Assembly: GCF_963678245.1 (NCBI RefSeq)
Contig: NZ_OY782772.1
Location: 372,001 to 436,000, forward strand
Length of the DNA stretch: 64,000 bases
Direction: 5' to 3'
Origin: an uncultured Sunxiuqinia sp.
GTDB lineage: Bacteria; Bacteroidota; Bacteroidia; Bacteroidales; Prolixibacteraceae
The notes below the pieces were generated by a model that saw nothing but the letters and a program-made list of their open reading frames with translations, searched no databases and was not told where the DNA came from. This document shows positions 9,461-18,772 of the stretch, piece after piece. The position numbers and the translations under genes are program-made. Within the stretch, counting starts at the first letter, position 1. Each line of letters starts with the position of its first letter.

Positions 9461-9775
9461 TTATTCGACTACGTGATAACCTCTTTTTTCAATTGCTGCA
9501 ATAATTTCATTGGCATTAGTTTGTGCTGGGTCGTATACAACGTGTGCCGTCGAATCTTCGTGATTGGCTTCAATCAGAGTGATTCCTGCTAGCTCGTTTA
9601 CCCCTTTTTGAATCGACTGTTCGCAATGGTCGCATGTCATTCCTTCAACGTGATAAACAAACTCAACTTCTGCAACTTTTTGTTCTGTTTCTCCAGGAGT
9701 TGTTTTAACATTTTTTTGATTACATCCTACTGTAAATAGAGCGATAAAAAAAGAGAATAAGACTAACTGTTTCAT
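9461..9775 (-). CDS. lipoprotein with heavy-metal-associated (HMA) copper-binding domain
   Basis: This 104-residue protein has a lipoprotein signal (lipobox FTVGC, Cys 18) followed by one HMA fold with the metal motif GMTCDHC (Cys 48 and Cys 51). Most single-domain HMA proteins, such as CopZ, are cytoplasmic copper carriers. The lipobox places this one outside the cytoplasmic membrane. It follows the caa3 genes and cyoE on the same strand after 132 bases. A role in extracytoplasmic copper handling for the oxidase is a reasonable inference, but mercury or zinc binding cannot be excluded. Confidence 0.85.
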   Translation of the reverse strand: MKQLVLFSFFIALFTVGCNQKNVKTTPGETEQKVAEVEFVYHVEGMTCDHCEQSIQKGVNELAGITLIEANHEDSTAHVVYDPAQTNANEIIAAIEKRGYHVVE

Positions 9776-9906
9776 GGTTGGTTGTTGTTTATGTTTTACT
9801 ATTTAAACAATTGAAGACAAATTTGTTCATCGCTTGTTGCCTTCAACAATATTTTTTTCTCCGTATTGTTTAGAAAATAGAAGATACAATAATTTGTAGT
9901 TACCTT

Positions 9907-10782
9907 TTAGCGATGAAATAAACTGTCAACGATTAAAGCAATCATCATAAACAAGTATAAAAAGTTAAGCTTGAAAAAGGTTGAGCGAACTGGCAGATTC
10001 TTTTTAACAAGCAATTGTGTTGTTGTCGAAAATAGCAGATAGAAAATATAAAACAGTAAAATAAAAATAACAGTTCGGCCAATCATTACCTTTAGTGCAA
10101 TTGTTAAAGCAATTGCAATAGTAGATAAAATCCAGGTGTAGCTTAATCGCTTGATTTGGTTCTCAGTAAAAATATCATTTAGGCTTGGGTAGCCAACAAG
10201 TTTATATTCTTTTCCAAACATGAGTAATAGCAACCAAAAATGTGGAATCTGCCCTATAAAGAAAAATACAGCTACTAAAAAGATGGTTTGGTTTGTTAAT
10301 CCACCACCAGCTGCTAACCATCCAATGTATGGCGGCAGTGCACCAACTAAGGACCCGGGGACAACGGCAAATGCTGTTTGCTTTTTTAATGGTGTGTAGA
10401 ACAAATTATAGGAAGCTAATGTAACAATACTGGCACCCAGGGCAATAATCGGAAAATGAATAAGAAGCACAACCGCTCCTGAAATGAAATAGGTTGTTGC
10501 GATTAGTAATGCGAACAAAGGCGAAATCTTTCCGGAAGGAATTGGTCTGTTTTGAGTGCGTGGCATTTTTGCGTCAATTCCGTGTTCTTGCCAGTGATTG
10601 AGTGCACTGGAACTAGAAGACATCAGAAATACACCGATTGATAAATACAAACCTTCGATCCCAATTATACCGGTGTTTAAAGCATAACCGGTTAGTGCAG
10701 ATAAAGCAATGGGCAAAGAAATACGTGCTTTGCCCAATTGAAGTATTATTTTTATGTAGTCGCGAAAACTTAATTTTCTCAT
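9907..10782 (-). CDS. cyoE: heme O synthase (protoheme IX farnesyltransferase)
   Basis: This 291-residue UbiA-superfamily membrane prenyltransferase would farnesylate heme b to heme O, the precursor of heme A for the caa3 oxidase. About eight or nine transmembrane helices are visible. The first prenyl-diphosphate site reads NHWQEHGIDAKM, followed by RTQNRP. One of the Asp residues common in proteobacterial CyoE is Glu here. Its start overlaps the coxB stop by four bases (ATGA), implying translational coupling. No ctaA (heme A synthase) is in this window. Confidence 0.92.
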   Translation of the reverse strand: MRKLSFRDYIKIILQLGKARISLPIALSALTGYALNTGIIGIEGLYLSIGVFLMSSSSSALNHWQEHGIDAKMPRTQNRPIPSGKISPLFALLIATTYFISGAVVLLIHFPIIALGASIVTLASYNLFYTPLKKQTAFAVVPGSLVGALPPYIGWLAAGGGLTNQTIFLVAVFFFIGQIPHFWLLLLMFGKEYKLVGYPSLNDIFTENQIKRLSYTWILSTIAIALTIALKVMIGRTVIFILLFYIFYLLFSTTTQLLVKKNLPVRSTFFKLNFLYLFMMIALIVDSLFHR

Positions 10783-11723
10783 TTCAAGGTTTTGAGATAC
10801 TCAATAATTTGTTCAACTTCAGTATCTGTTAACTGTCCTTGGTACGAAACCATTAATCCTTTGTTAAAGCCTTCTACCACATCGGCATTTGGTTCATAGA
10901 TTGAACGTTTGATGTATTCATCGTCAACCATAACCGTTCGGGTTTCCCCTCCAGTTTTTACCGTTACTTCATGTCCGTATATTCCTTTAAATGAGGGGCC
11001 AACAAGTTTTGACCCGTCCTGTGAGTGGCAAGCAAAACAACCAATGTTGGTCATAATCCGCTTTCCTGCTTCGGTGGGAGAATCAATATTTTCCGATGCA
11101 GCCTGTTGCGTGGTGTCTGTATACCAGGTGTTAAATTCCTCCTGAGGCATAACCTTTACAAGGTTTATCATGTATGAATGTTGTAACCCACAATATTCGG
11201 CGCAGAACAAATCATAAATACCTTCGTTGGTTGGGGTAAACCATAGAAATTTTTCTCTCCCAGGCACTACATCTTCTTTTACTCGAAATGCAGGAATGTA
11301 CAATGAGTGAACAACATCCAGCGACTTGAGGTTTAACTTTACAGGTTTATCTTGTGGAACAAACAGCGTATCTGTACGTTTCCCGTTCTCATACTGAAAT
11401 GTAAAATTCCACATCCGTGCAACAACATCTATTTCAAAGCTGTCTTTTGGAGCGGTTTTCATTGGAATCCAGCCAGCCCAGCCGTAGTAAAATAGCACAA
11501 GTACCAGTATTGTCGGGATAACTGTCCATACAATCTCCAGCGTCGTACTTCCTTCAATCTGTGTTGCTTTAGGGTTTCGTTTTTTGTTGTAACGGAAGAT
11601 GAAATAAATCATCGCAGCAGTTAATCCAATTAAGAAGAAAAAACACACTGCAAAAATAATGATAAATGCCTTATCGACACCCTCAACAAAATTAGAGGCT
11701 TGTGGTGATGCTAATATATACAT
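10779..11723 (-). CDS. coxB: caa3-type cytochrome c oxidase subunit II with fused cytochrome c domain
   Basis: This 314-residue protein has two N-terminal transmembrane helices, a CuA cupredoxin domain with ligands in CAEYCGLQH (Cys 174, Cys 178, His 182) plus a nearby Met, and a C-terminal class I cytochrome c domain with CFACH near residue 229. The fused cytochrome makes this a caa3 oxidase that can take electrons directly from alternative complex III. It is the fifth gene of the sco-coxA-coxC-coxD-coxB-cyoE run, only 6 bases after coxD. Confidence 0.95.
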   Translation of the reverse strand: MYILASPQASNFVEGVDKAFIIIFAVCFFFLIGLTAAMIYFIFRYNKKRNPKATQIEGSTTLEIVWTVIPTILVLVLFYYGWAGWIPMKTAPKDSFEIDVVARMWNFTFQYENGKRTDTLFVPQDKPVKLNLKSLDVVHSLYIPAFRVKEDVVPGREKFLWFTPTNEGIYDLFCAEYCGLQHSYMINLVKVMPQEEFNTWYTDTTQQAASENIDSPTEAGKRIMTNIGCFACHSQDGSKLVGPSFKGIYGHEVTVKTGGETRTVMVDDEYIKRSIYEPNADVVEGFNKGLMVSYQGQLTDTEVEQIIEYLKTLK

Positions 11724-11729
11724 AGTTTC

Positions 11730-12014
11730 TTATCTGTAATAATAGTCTAAAAATGTAACGACAATAACAGCGATGAAAATAAGCAAAACGAACCCAACCA
11801 TAATTTTAATGTAGGGTTTGTCAAACTTGAGATGCATAAAATATGTTAGCACTAGACTGGACTTTATTGAGGCTAAAATTAATGCTCCGGCAACCGTATA
11901 GCTTCCAAGTTCAATATGCGTAATTTCAATGGATATAAATGTTAACAAAAGCAAAAGCAATAATATAACAATATAGGTGCTGTAGGGGACAATATGATGT
12001 TTTTCGTTTTCCAT
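11730..12014 (-). CDS. coxD: cytochrome c oxidase subunit IV
   Basis: This 94-residue hydrophobic protein has three transmembrane helices typical of prokaryotic cytochrome c oxidase subunit IV (COX4_pro family). It carries no cofactor and likely stabilises the core oxidase. It lies 10 bases after coxC and 6 bases before coxB. Identity rests on size, hydropathy and position, which all fit. Confidence 0.85.
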   Translation of the reverse strand: MENEKHHIVPYSTYIVILLLLLLLTFISIEITHIELGSYTVAGALILASIKSSLVLTYFMHLKFDKPYIKIMVGFVLLIFIAVIVVTFLDYYYR

Positions 12015-12024
12015 AATTCAGGTC

Positions 12025-12642
12025 TTAGGTGATTAAGTAAAATAATGGGAATAGGAAAATCCAGATTAAGTCAACCAAGTGCCAGTAGAGTCCAGCATTT
12101 TCCAATAAGGAAGGACGGTCAGCGGTTACGGTGCCGTTCTGTAATCGTGCTAATGCAAAACCCATAATTACCATTCCGGCTACAATGTGTAAAGCATGTA
12201 AGCCAGTCATCACAAAATATAGTCCGAAAAATAAAATCTCTCCCTGGCTCATTTCTTCTTTCATATACTCTGATCCGGGGAAAATGCCGTGGTCAAATTT
12301 GACTCCCCACTCGAAGTATTTATTAACTAGAAAAATGATTGCCAACATAAATGTTACTTCAATCAATACGATTGCAGTGGCTTTGTGTTTCTTCTGTAGG
12401 GCTGTTGTCGACATTGCGATCGTCATACTACTAACTAATAAGATAGCTGTATTGATTGCTCCAATTGTCGTGTTCAGTTCCTCTGCTGCCAAATGAAAGG
12501 CATCTGAGTTCATGAAGCGATAAACCGAATAAACGATAAAAAGTCCTCCAAAAAGAAGTAATTCAGTAAAAATGAAAAGCCACATCCCGATCTTCGATCC
12601 CTCGGGGTCATAGTGCTCATCATGGTGAATAACTTGTGACAT
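12025..12642 (-). CDS. coxC: cytochrome c oxidase subunit III
   Basis: This is a heme-copper oxidase subunit III with about five helices, 205 residues from the chosen ATG at 12642 (MSQVIHHDEHYD). The frame is open 21 codons further upstream, but that would overlap the end of coxA by 50 bases and the extra residues do not look like the family. It follows coxA by 13 bases. The five-helix form, rather than seven, is common where subunit IV is separate, as here. Confidence 0.92.
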   Translation of the reverse strand: MSQVIHHDEHYDPEGSKIGMWLFIFTELLLFGGLFIVYSVYRFMNSDAFHLAAEELNTTIGAINTAILLVSSMTIAMSTTALQKKHKATAIVLIEVTFMLAIIFLVNKYFEWGVKFDHGIFPGSEYMKEEMSQGEILFFGLYFVMTGLHALHIVAGMVIMGFALARLQNGTVTADRPSLLENAGLYWHLVDLIWIFLFPLFYLIT

Positions 12643-12655
12643 AGGTATCTCGTTT

Positions 12656-14269
12656 TTAGTATTGATATGGTCCGTCGTTTTTATGATAGACAGGAATTTC
12701 ATCAAAGTTTTCTACAGGTGGTGGCGACGGTACAGTCCATTCAAGTGTTTTCCCATTCCATGGATTCAGTGGTGCTGGCGCACCATTCCTTGCTGCCCTA
12801 AATAGGTTAATGACGATGATTACTAATCCAAATGTCATGACCCAAGAGCCTAGAGTCGAAAGTATATTTGCTGAATGAAATTCTTCAAGATAATCGTAGT
12901 AACGACGTGGCATTCCCATCATTCCCAAGTAGAACATAGGGGAATATAAAGCGAGAAATCCGACAAAGAAAACTACCCATCCGGTGTTAGCCCATTTGGC
13001 ATCGTACATCCGACCATAAATCTTGGGAAACCAATAATGGATTGCTCCAAAGAAGGCAAATCCAGTTCCTCCAAAAACAATAAAGTGGAAGTGAGCTACA
13101 ACGAAAGCAGTATCATGCACATAGATATCTGTTGCCAATGCTCCTAAAACCAAGCCTGAAAGCCCTCCAATCATGAATACAAAAATGAAAGAGACTGCCC
13201 AATAAAATGGCGTTTGTAGATTGATTGATCCCTTGTACATCGTTCCTAACCAATTAAATACCTTGATGGCACTCGGAATCGCAACTAAAAACGTAAGTAG
13301 CGAAAAAGCATATTGAGATGTTCCACTCATTCCGGAAGTAAACATGTGATGTCCCCACACAAAGTACCCCACAAAAGCAATAGCTAAGGTTGATATAATT
13401 AATGCTTTGTAACCAAAGACGTGCTTTTGCGAAAAGGTAGGAATGATTTCAGAAATTGCACCCATAGCAGGTAAAATCATAACGTAAACCGCTGGGTGAG
13501 AATAAATCCAGAATAAATGCTGGTAAAGGATTGGATCGCCACCCAATGCAGGATCAAAAACACCAATTCCGAAAATGCGCTCTAAAGCTACCAATACTAA
13601 CGTTATCCCAACAACAGGCGTTGCTAAAAGCTGAATCCATGCAGTTCCGTATAAGGTCCATGGGAATAAAGGCATTTTCATCCAGTCCATTCCAGGAGCT
13701 CGCATCCGGTGTATGGTGACAATGAAGTTTAATCCGGTAAGAATAGAGGAAAATCCTAGCACAAAAGCTCCAAATATTGCCGGAAGCATATTGGCTCCGG
13801 ATTTAAAGCTATATGGTGCGTAGAAGGTCCAACCGGTATCTGGTGTGCCATCTCCAAAAACGACTGAAATAATAACGAGAAAGGCACCAGCAATGTACAC
13901 GTACCACGAAAGCAAATTGAGCTTAGGGAAAGCTACATCTTTCGCTCCAATCATGATCGGAAGCATAAAATTGCCAAAGACAGCCGGTAGCCCCGGAATT
14001 ACAATCATGAAAATCATAATAACACCATGTACTGTAAATACGGCATTGTAGTCTGCCGCATCCATAATGGTTTTCCCTGGTGCGATCAGTTCCAATTTCA
14101 TTGCTAATCCTAACATTACTCCAATAAAAAACAACCCCATCATGGAGTACATGTAAAGGAGTGCGATGCGTTTATGGTCAGTTGATGTAATCCAGGCTAG
14201 CAGACCTTTATGCTTACCTTCGTACTCCAGATAACTAATATCTGTAGGGATTTTAGAACTTGCTTGCAT
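12656..14269 (-). CDS. coxA: caa3-type cytochrome c oxidase subunit I
   Basis: This 537-residue heme-copper oxidase catalytic subunit has about twelve helices and carries heme a and the heme a3-CuB centre. The helix-VI motif reads YSHPAVY, meaning the Glu of the A1 proton channel is absent and the Tyr-Ser pair of A2-type oxidases is present, as in the Rhodothermus caa3 enzyme. The CuB His pair is visible in the WGHHMFTSG segment. It lies 15 bases after sco and starts with ATG at 14269. Confidence 0.96.
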   Translation of the reverse strand: MQASSKIPTDISYLEYEGKHKGLLAWITSTDHKRIALLYMYSMMGLFFIGVMLGLAMKLELIAPGKTIMDAADYNAVFTVHGVIMIFMIVIPGLPAVFGNFMLPIMIGAKDVAFPKLNLLSWYVYIAGAFLVIISVVFGDGTPDTGWTFYAPYSFKSGANMLPAIFGAFVLGFSSILTGLNFIVTIHRMRAPGMDWMKMPLFPWTLYGTAWIQLLATPVVGITLVLVALERIFGIGVFDPALGGDPILYQHLFWIYSHPAVYVMILPAMGAISEIIPTFSQKHVFGYKALIISTLAIAFVGYFVWGHHMFTSGMSGTSQYAFSLLTFLVAIPSAIKVFNWLGTMYKGSINLQTPFYWAVSFIFVFMIGGLSGLVLGALATDIYVHDTAFVVAHFHFIVFGGTGFAFFGAIHYWFPKIYGRMYDAKWANTGWVVFFVGFLALYSPMFYLGMMGMPRRYYDYLEEFHSANILSTLGSWVMTFGLVIIVINLFRAARNGAPAPLNPWNGKTLEWTVPSPPPVENFDEIPVYHKNDGPYQY

Positions 14270-14284
14270 ATAAATGTTCGTTTA

Positions 14285-15082
14285 TTAGACTTTTTTTCGT
14301 TTAGGTGTTAGCACAAGAAACAAGAATATTAAAGCTGCGATGAACAGTATGATTGATCCTGCAACTTTTGTGACATTTAGCACGTAGGTTTGTCCTTCAG
14401 GATCATATGAATAGCAAAACTGTAATATCTTATTAATTGTAGGACCTGATTGTCCTTTATTTGCTTCAATAACGGCCATTTTAAATTCAAAAGGAAGAAA
14501 ATAGATGCCATTTAAATAGCGGGTAATTTTTCCATTGGGACTAATTACCATGACTGATGCCGCATGCGTAAAGTCGTTGCCAACTCTTTTATATTTAAAA
14601 CCAACCGCATCAGTTGCTTTAGCAATACTTGCACTGTCTGATATATAAAAATGCCAGCCCTTGGTAATAGCTTTCTTTTTGTTAACCAAGTTGAGGTAAT
14701 TCGTTTTTTTACGTTGTGCTAAATCAAGCGTTTCTGTAGGATCAAAGCTTATGGTAAGAACCTGATAGTCTTCGTTTGGTTTCAAATCCGATCTATCCAT
14801 TACTTCAGCTAAGCCTTCCATTAATGGGCTACAGATTCCCGGGCAGCGGTAATAAACGAAATTGAGTATGGTTGGCTTATCGATTAAGCTAGATAGTAAA
14901 ACACGTTGAGAATCAATCCCGGTTATATAAATGCCATCTGGCAAGTATTCGTCCAAATGCTCAACAACGCCAATCTCAAGATCTTTTGACGATTCGTCAT
15001 TAAAAATTGTTTTTTGTCCATATGAACTTAGCTGGAGCAGTGAGATCAATAGAAATACTAATAGTTTGGGTGTTAGTCTCAT
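14285..15082 (-). CDS. Sco1/SenC-family copper chaperone
   Basis: This 265-residue protein has a signal peptide (about residues 1-22), a thioredoxin-like Sco domain with copper ligands CPGIC (Cys 80, Cys 84) and His 173 in FTHAASVMV, and a C-terminal transmembrane anchor (about residues 238-260). Sco proteins mature the CuA centre of subunit II. It is the first gene of the caa3 operon, which fits CuA assembly in CoxB. The C-terminal anchor, instead of an N-terminal one, is an alternative topology for a membrane-bound Sco. Confidence 0.92.
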   Translation of the reverse strand: MRLTPKLLVFLLISLLQLSSYGQKTIFNDESSKDLEIGVVEHLDEYLPDGIYITGIDSQRVLLSSLIDKPTILNFVYYRCPGICSPLMEGLAEVMDRSDLKPNEDYQVLTISFDPTETLDLAQRKKTNYLNLVNKKKAITKGWHFYISDSASIAKATDAVGFKYKRVGNDFTHAASVMVISPNGKITRYLNGIYFLPFEFKMAVIEANKGQSGPTINKILQFCYSYDPEGQTYVLNVTKVAGSIILFIAALIFLFLVLTPKRKKV

Positions 15083-15306
15083 ATGTTTTGAACTTATGAT
15101 TCTTTAATTCTTTTTTCGAACAAGATATAGATTCACTTTTTCACCATAAGAAACCCAGAACCACCATTGAATGTTTATAAAAAATAGCATAAAAGCGATA
15201 TTTTTTTTTTGTCACTAATGCAGCTGTGCTTCATTGAGCTGAATATCGTGTATTTATTGGGCCTTTGTTTGATCTTAGTTTCGATAACAAACTTCTTTTA
15301 TCTGAT

Positions 15307-16026
15307 TTAGTGACAACAGCTTTCTTCAATGGTCCGTTCAGCAGGGATCAATTTTTCTGCTTTTGGACTGATGTATGGGATGCCTAAGGATAAACCCCTC
15401 AGAATGAATAAAATTCCTAGCAAAACAATGAAGTATGGAACAACTTTTCGCATTCCTGAACGAATATTGGAGCTAATCATATTTCCGGTTAGCGAAACCA
15501 GCAGCATCATTGGAATAGTACCAATACCAAATAATACCATAAATGCGGCTCCGGTAAGTATCTGGTTGGTGTTAATTGCTCCGGCAATAGCCACGTATAC
15601 TAATCCACAAGGTAGTAGGCCGTTAAGTAACCCGATTCCAAGCAGTGATTTATAAGATCGGTTATTGAAAAGTTTTCTTAAATTTGAGATTAACCGACCT
15701 GCGTAACCAGAAACGAGCGTGTTGAAATTAATACGTTGTTTGAAAAAGTAAGGGAACAGAACACTTAAAATCATGACTACACCCAAAAGAATTGAAGTCC
15801 ATTGCTGAAGTCCCGTTAATTGAATCCCACGCCCCAGAAGCCCAAACAACAACCCCAGTATGCCGTATGTTACTGTACGCCCAAAGTTATAAAGAAATGC
15901 ACCTGCGATTTTTGCTGTTACATGATGTTTTTTCAATGGCAGCGCAACTGCGATTGGTCCGCACATACCAATACAATGAAAGCTGCCAACTAGTCCGATT
16001 GTTAATGGCGTAATTAGGTCAAACAT
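15307..16026 (-). CDS. TauE/SafE-type membrane protein linked to cbb3 oxidase assembly
   Basis: This 239-residue protein has about six transmembrane helices and belongs to the COG2836 branch of the sulfite exporter TauE/SafE family. The N-terminal motif SFHCIGMCGP supplies Cys, His and Met candidates for metal binding. In many genomes such a gene sits beside ccoG, ccoH and ccoI. Here it directly follows fixH with no gap. A copper role in cbb3 assembly is inferred from that linkage, and sulfite export is less likely. It is the last gene of the cco run. Confidence 0.82.
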   Translation of the reverse strand: MFDLITPLTIGLVGSFHCIGMCGPIAVALPLKKHHVTAKIAGAFLYNFGRTVTYGILGLLFGLLGRGIQLTGLQQWTSILLGVVMILSVLFPYFFKQRINFNTLVSGYAGRLISNLRKLFNNRSYKSLLGIGLLNGLLPCGLVYVAIAGAINTNQILTGAAFMVLFGIGTIPMMLLVSLTGNMISSNIRSGMRKVVPYFIVLLGILFILRGLSLGIPYISPKAEKLIPAERTIEESCCH

Positions 16027-16476
16027 TTATTCCAATATTATTTCCAGTTCCTGAAAAAATGATTTTTGATCTACAGTCCAGTCCAGTTTTACCTTGTATC
16101 GTCCTTTGGGGATTTTCTGAACTGTAATTAATTGTTCTAATTTAGAATCTAATTTTAGTGGAATATTCAAATCGTTTTTTTCGCTCATGGGGCTATAGAG
16201 TTGAATAGTTCCCTGTATGAGTTTATCTTGAAATTCATTAGGAAATTTAAGTCGAAGTCCATTGGTGGATTGGGTCAGACTTACTTTTTCTTTTAAGCTG
16301 TTGGCGTTTGTAATTTTATCAATCTTGCTTTGATAGCTTATTGATTTCTGATAGTAATCTTTTTCAACAAGAGAGTAGTCTTGCCGCACAGCAATTGACA
16401 CTAAGAATGTCATGCCGGATATCATGATTACAAGAGCGATTACAATGCCGGTTCCCCAATTTATTTTAATTTTCAT
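16027..16476 (-). CDS. ccoH: FixH/CcoH family cbb3 oxidase assembly protein
   Basis: This 149-residue protein has one N-terminal transmembrane helix (about residues 7-29) and a periplasmic beta-rich domain typical of FixH, including the early motif RQDYSLVEKDYYQKSISYQ. CcoH is required for stable assembly of the cbb3 oxidase in studied proteobacteria. It follows ccoG by 8 bases and abuts the TauE/SafE gene. Confidence 0.88.
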   Translation of the reverse strand: MKIKINWGTGIVIALVIMISGMTFLVSIAVRQDYSLVEKDYYQKSISYQSKIDKITNANSLKEKVSLTQSTNGLRLKFPNEFQDKLIQGTIQLYSPMSEKNDLNIPLKLDSKLEQLITVQKIPKGRYKVKLDWTVDQKSFFQELEIILE

Positions 16477-16484
16477 AATTTGTT

Positions 16485-17894
16485 TTATTTATCAAGTGAA
16501 TTGGGCCCAACAAATGTTGTGCTGATCTTTTCGATCATTTCTCCGTTTTCATAGATTCCAAGTGACAGATGTGTATTGGAGCTTGCTAATTCGTTCTTGG
16601 GTAGAATAATGAGCAAGTTACGTTTGGCTACTTTCCCAACTTCGATATTTAGCTCATCGCCTAAAATCTTAATCTCGCCTGAAGGAGATAAGAGCTTCAG
16701 TTCCATCGAGACTGCCTCGTTGGTTTTATTGACCATTTGCATATTGTAAAGGTTGGAGTATGCATTAGCGCCATATTCTTGAAACATGCTGCCTTGTGAA
16801 CGAATGATGGTTGTTTCAATATCACCACGTGTAAAGAATGAAAAGCTCAGCACCCCCAGAAGAATAACCAAAACTGCAGAGTAGGCAATTGCACGAGCAT
16901 TGATCGCGTTTTTTTTGCCTTCCGAGATCGACCGCTCTGAAGCATATCTGATTAATCCTTTAGGCTTGTTTACAGCATACATGACGGAATTGCAGGCATC
17001 AATGCATGCCGTGCAATTCACACATTCCAGTTGTGTCCCGTTTCTGATATCGATCCCGGTTGGGCAAACATCAACACAGCGTTTACAATCGATACAATCT
17101 CCCTTTTCTTCATTTTCTCCACGCCCGCGAGGTTCTCCACGAATGTAATCGTAGGCTACTACAATGGAATTATTGTCGAGCATAACACCTTGCAGTCTGC
17201 CATATGGACAAACCAGCGAACAAACTTGCTCGCGAAACCAGGCAAATACAAAGTAATGAGCTCCGGTAAATGCTAACACAATTAAAAATGACGAAAAATT
17301 AGTGAATGGCCATTCGCTAAGATAGCTTAAAACCTGACTGAAGCCAATCAGATAAGACCAAAAAGTAAGGATGGTCCAAAACGAAACTACCAAAAATATA
17401 ACGTGTTTCGTAATCCGTTTGATGAATTTTTCCAGGTTCATTTCCTGCTGTGCCAACACTTGTTGTTTGCGGCGATCCCCATCAATCAGATATTCAATTG
17501 GGCGGTACAAGAACTCCATAAAAACCGTCTGGGGACAGGTCCATCCACAAAAAATACGCCCATAAACAACGGTGAAAAGAATGATGAATACCAAAAATGT
17601 GATAAATGATAAAACTAATAAATGAAAATCCTGAGGGTAAAAGGTGTTGCCAAAGAAAACAAATTTTCGACCCACGAAATTTAAAAATATAAGTGGTTCC
17701 CCATTTATTTTGAGGTGGGGTGCCAAATAAAAAAACAAAAGCAACGAATAAGAAACAAACCGACGATAGTTGTAGAATTTACCTTTAGGCATTTTCGGAA
17801 AAACCCAAACGCGCTTTCCTTCGTTGTCTACCGTAGCCATTCGGTCTCTAAAGGTTACTTCCTGATAGTCGGTTGTTTTTTCTTCGGATGCCAT
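16485..17894 (-). CDS. ccoG: CcoG/FixG, polyferredoxin-like cbb3 oxidase assembly factor
   Basis: This 469-residue protein has about four N-terminal transmembrane helices, a CGWTCPQTV motif, two [4Fe-4S] ferredoxin motifs (CIDCKRCVDVCP and CVNCTACIDACN), a fifth helix and a C-terminal Ig-like periplasmic domain. CcoG is reported to reduce Cu(II) to Cu(I) for cbb3 assembly. It sits between ccoP and ccoH, the usual place. Confidence 0.95.
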   Translation of the reverse strand: MASEEKTTDYQEVTFRDRMATVDNEGKRVWVFPKMPKGKFYNYRRFVSYSLLLFFYLAPHLKINGEPLIFLNFVGRKFVFFGNTFYPQDFHLLVLSFITFLVFIILFTVVYGRIFCGWTCPQTVFMEFLYRPIEYLIDGDRRKQQVLAQQEMNLEKFIKRITKHVIFLVVSFWTILTFWSYLIGFSQVLSYLSEWPFTNFSSFLIVLAFTGAHYFVFAWFREQVCSLVCPYGRLQGVMLDNNSIVVAYDYIRGEPRGRGENEEKGDCIDCKRCVDVCPTGIDIRNGTQLECVNCTACIDACNSVMYAVNKPKGLIRYASERSISEGKKNAINARAIAYSAVLVILLGVLSFSFFTRGDIETTIIRSQGSMFQEYGANAYSNLYNMQMVNKTNEAVSMELKLLSPSGEIKILGDELNIEVGKVAKRNLLIILPKNELASSNTHLSLGIYENGEMIEKISTTFVGPNSLDK

Positions 17895-17932
17895 TTTTAA
17901 GGTGCTTTATAAAATAAATAGCTCTTTGGTTG

Positions 17933-18568
17933 TTATTCAGATTCCGGAACATATTTCTCTCCCTGAGGAGCTTTCTGATTCGGAGGATTGGTGCCTTCAA
18001 GACTTTGAATGTACGTAATCACATCCTGAATTTGAGTTTCAGTCAGCTGGTTTTTATACGAAATCATTCCTTTTTCAATCACTCCGTTGACGATCACTTT
18101 GTGCATGTCTTCACGAGATCCTCCGTGAATCCAGTATTCGTCAGTGAAATTTGGTCCAACCAATCCTTCTCCAAACTTACCATGGCAAACGGAGCAGACC
18201 TTGTTAAATGTTTCTTTTCCGCTTGCTAGTTTTTCTTCCTGAGTTCTCTCAACCGGAGCAATTGTCGTTTCACCCGAAGATTCAGGTTCTTCCTGTTGGT
18301 GCATGGCGGTGGCCATCTCGTTTTGATATTCTTTTTCTTGAATAATGCTGTCGTCTTCGAAAACGAAAACCAACATCAGGTATGAAGCAGAAAACACGAT
18401 AGATGCATAGAACAAATACTTCAACCATGGAGGTAATCTGTTATCTAGTTCTCGAATTCCATCAAAATCATGCCCCCCAAGCATTTTAACATTGGTTACC
18501 GGATCAATAATTGGTTGTGGCTTTTGCTTGGTCGGATTTTTGGGTGTTTTATCCTCTTGTGTACTCAT
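17933..18568 (-). CDS. ccoP: CcoP, monoheme subunit III of cbb3-type cytochrome c oxidase
   Basis: This 211-residue subunit has the CcoP N-terminal segment (GIRELDNRLPPWLKYLF) leading into one transmembrane helix, then a linker rich in Glu and Gln, and one cytochrome c domain with CSVCH near residue 125. Proteobacterial CcoP normally has two heme domains, so this is a short monoheme form. It would relay electrons to the CcoO part of the fused CcoNO. It follows ccoQ after 17 bases. Confidence 0.93.
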   Translation of the reverse strand: MSTQEDKTPKNPTKQKPQPIIDPVTNVKMLGGHDFDGIRELDNRLPPWLKYLFYASIVFSASYLMLVFVFEDDSIIQEKEYQNEMATAMHQQEEPESSGETTIAPVERTQEEKLASGKETFNKVCSVCHGKFGEGLVGPNFTDEYWIHGGSREDMHKVIVNGVIEKGMISYKNQLTETQIQDVITYIQSLEGTNPPNQKAPQGEKYVPESE

Positions 18569-18585
18569 AAGGTCAATTTTAAAGG

Positions 18586-18765
18586 CTATTGCCGATTCGC
18601 ATTAAATTCATCTTCCAATGGGATCTCACTTAGTCGTTTCACTCGTGTTTTATCCATTTTTATAGTGTGAATGGTAATAAGAACGAAAAAAATGAAAAAA
18701 ATGAGAAAGCCAATAATGGCATATAATTCGACTCCATTTATGCTTTGTAAATGTTCTTTGTACAT
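18586..18765 (-). CDS. ccoQ: CcoQ-like small subunit of cbb3 oxidase
   Basis: A 59-codon gene starts with ATG at 18765, 7 bases after the ccoNO stop, and ends with TAG at 18586-18588. It encodes MYKEHLQSINGVELYAIIGF, then a very hydrophobic helix (about residues 14-34), then a basic stretch and an acidic tail. One transmembrane helix, small size and position between ccoNO and ccoP all match CcoQ/FixQ, which stabilises the cbb3 complex. It is short enough to be missed by length-filtered gene calls. Confidence 0.85.
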   Translation of the reverse strand: MYKEHLQSINGVELYAIIGFLIFFIFFVLITIHTIKMDKTRVKRLSEIPLEDEFNANRQ

Positions 18766-18772
18766 TTTCTTG

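Noticed and set aside
12131-12496. A 121-codon plus-strand frame inside coxC
   Set aside because: It is the complement of membrane-helix codons in a well-supported subunit gene.
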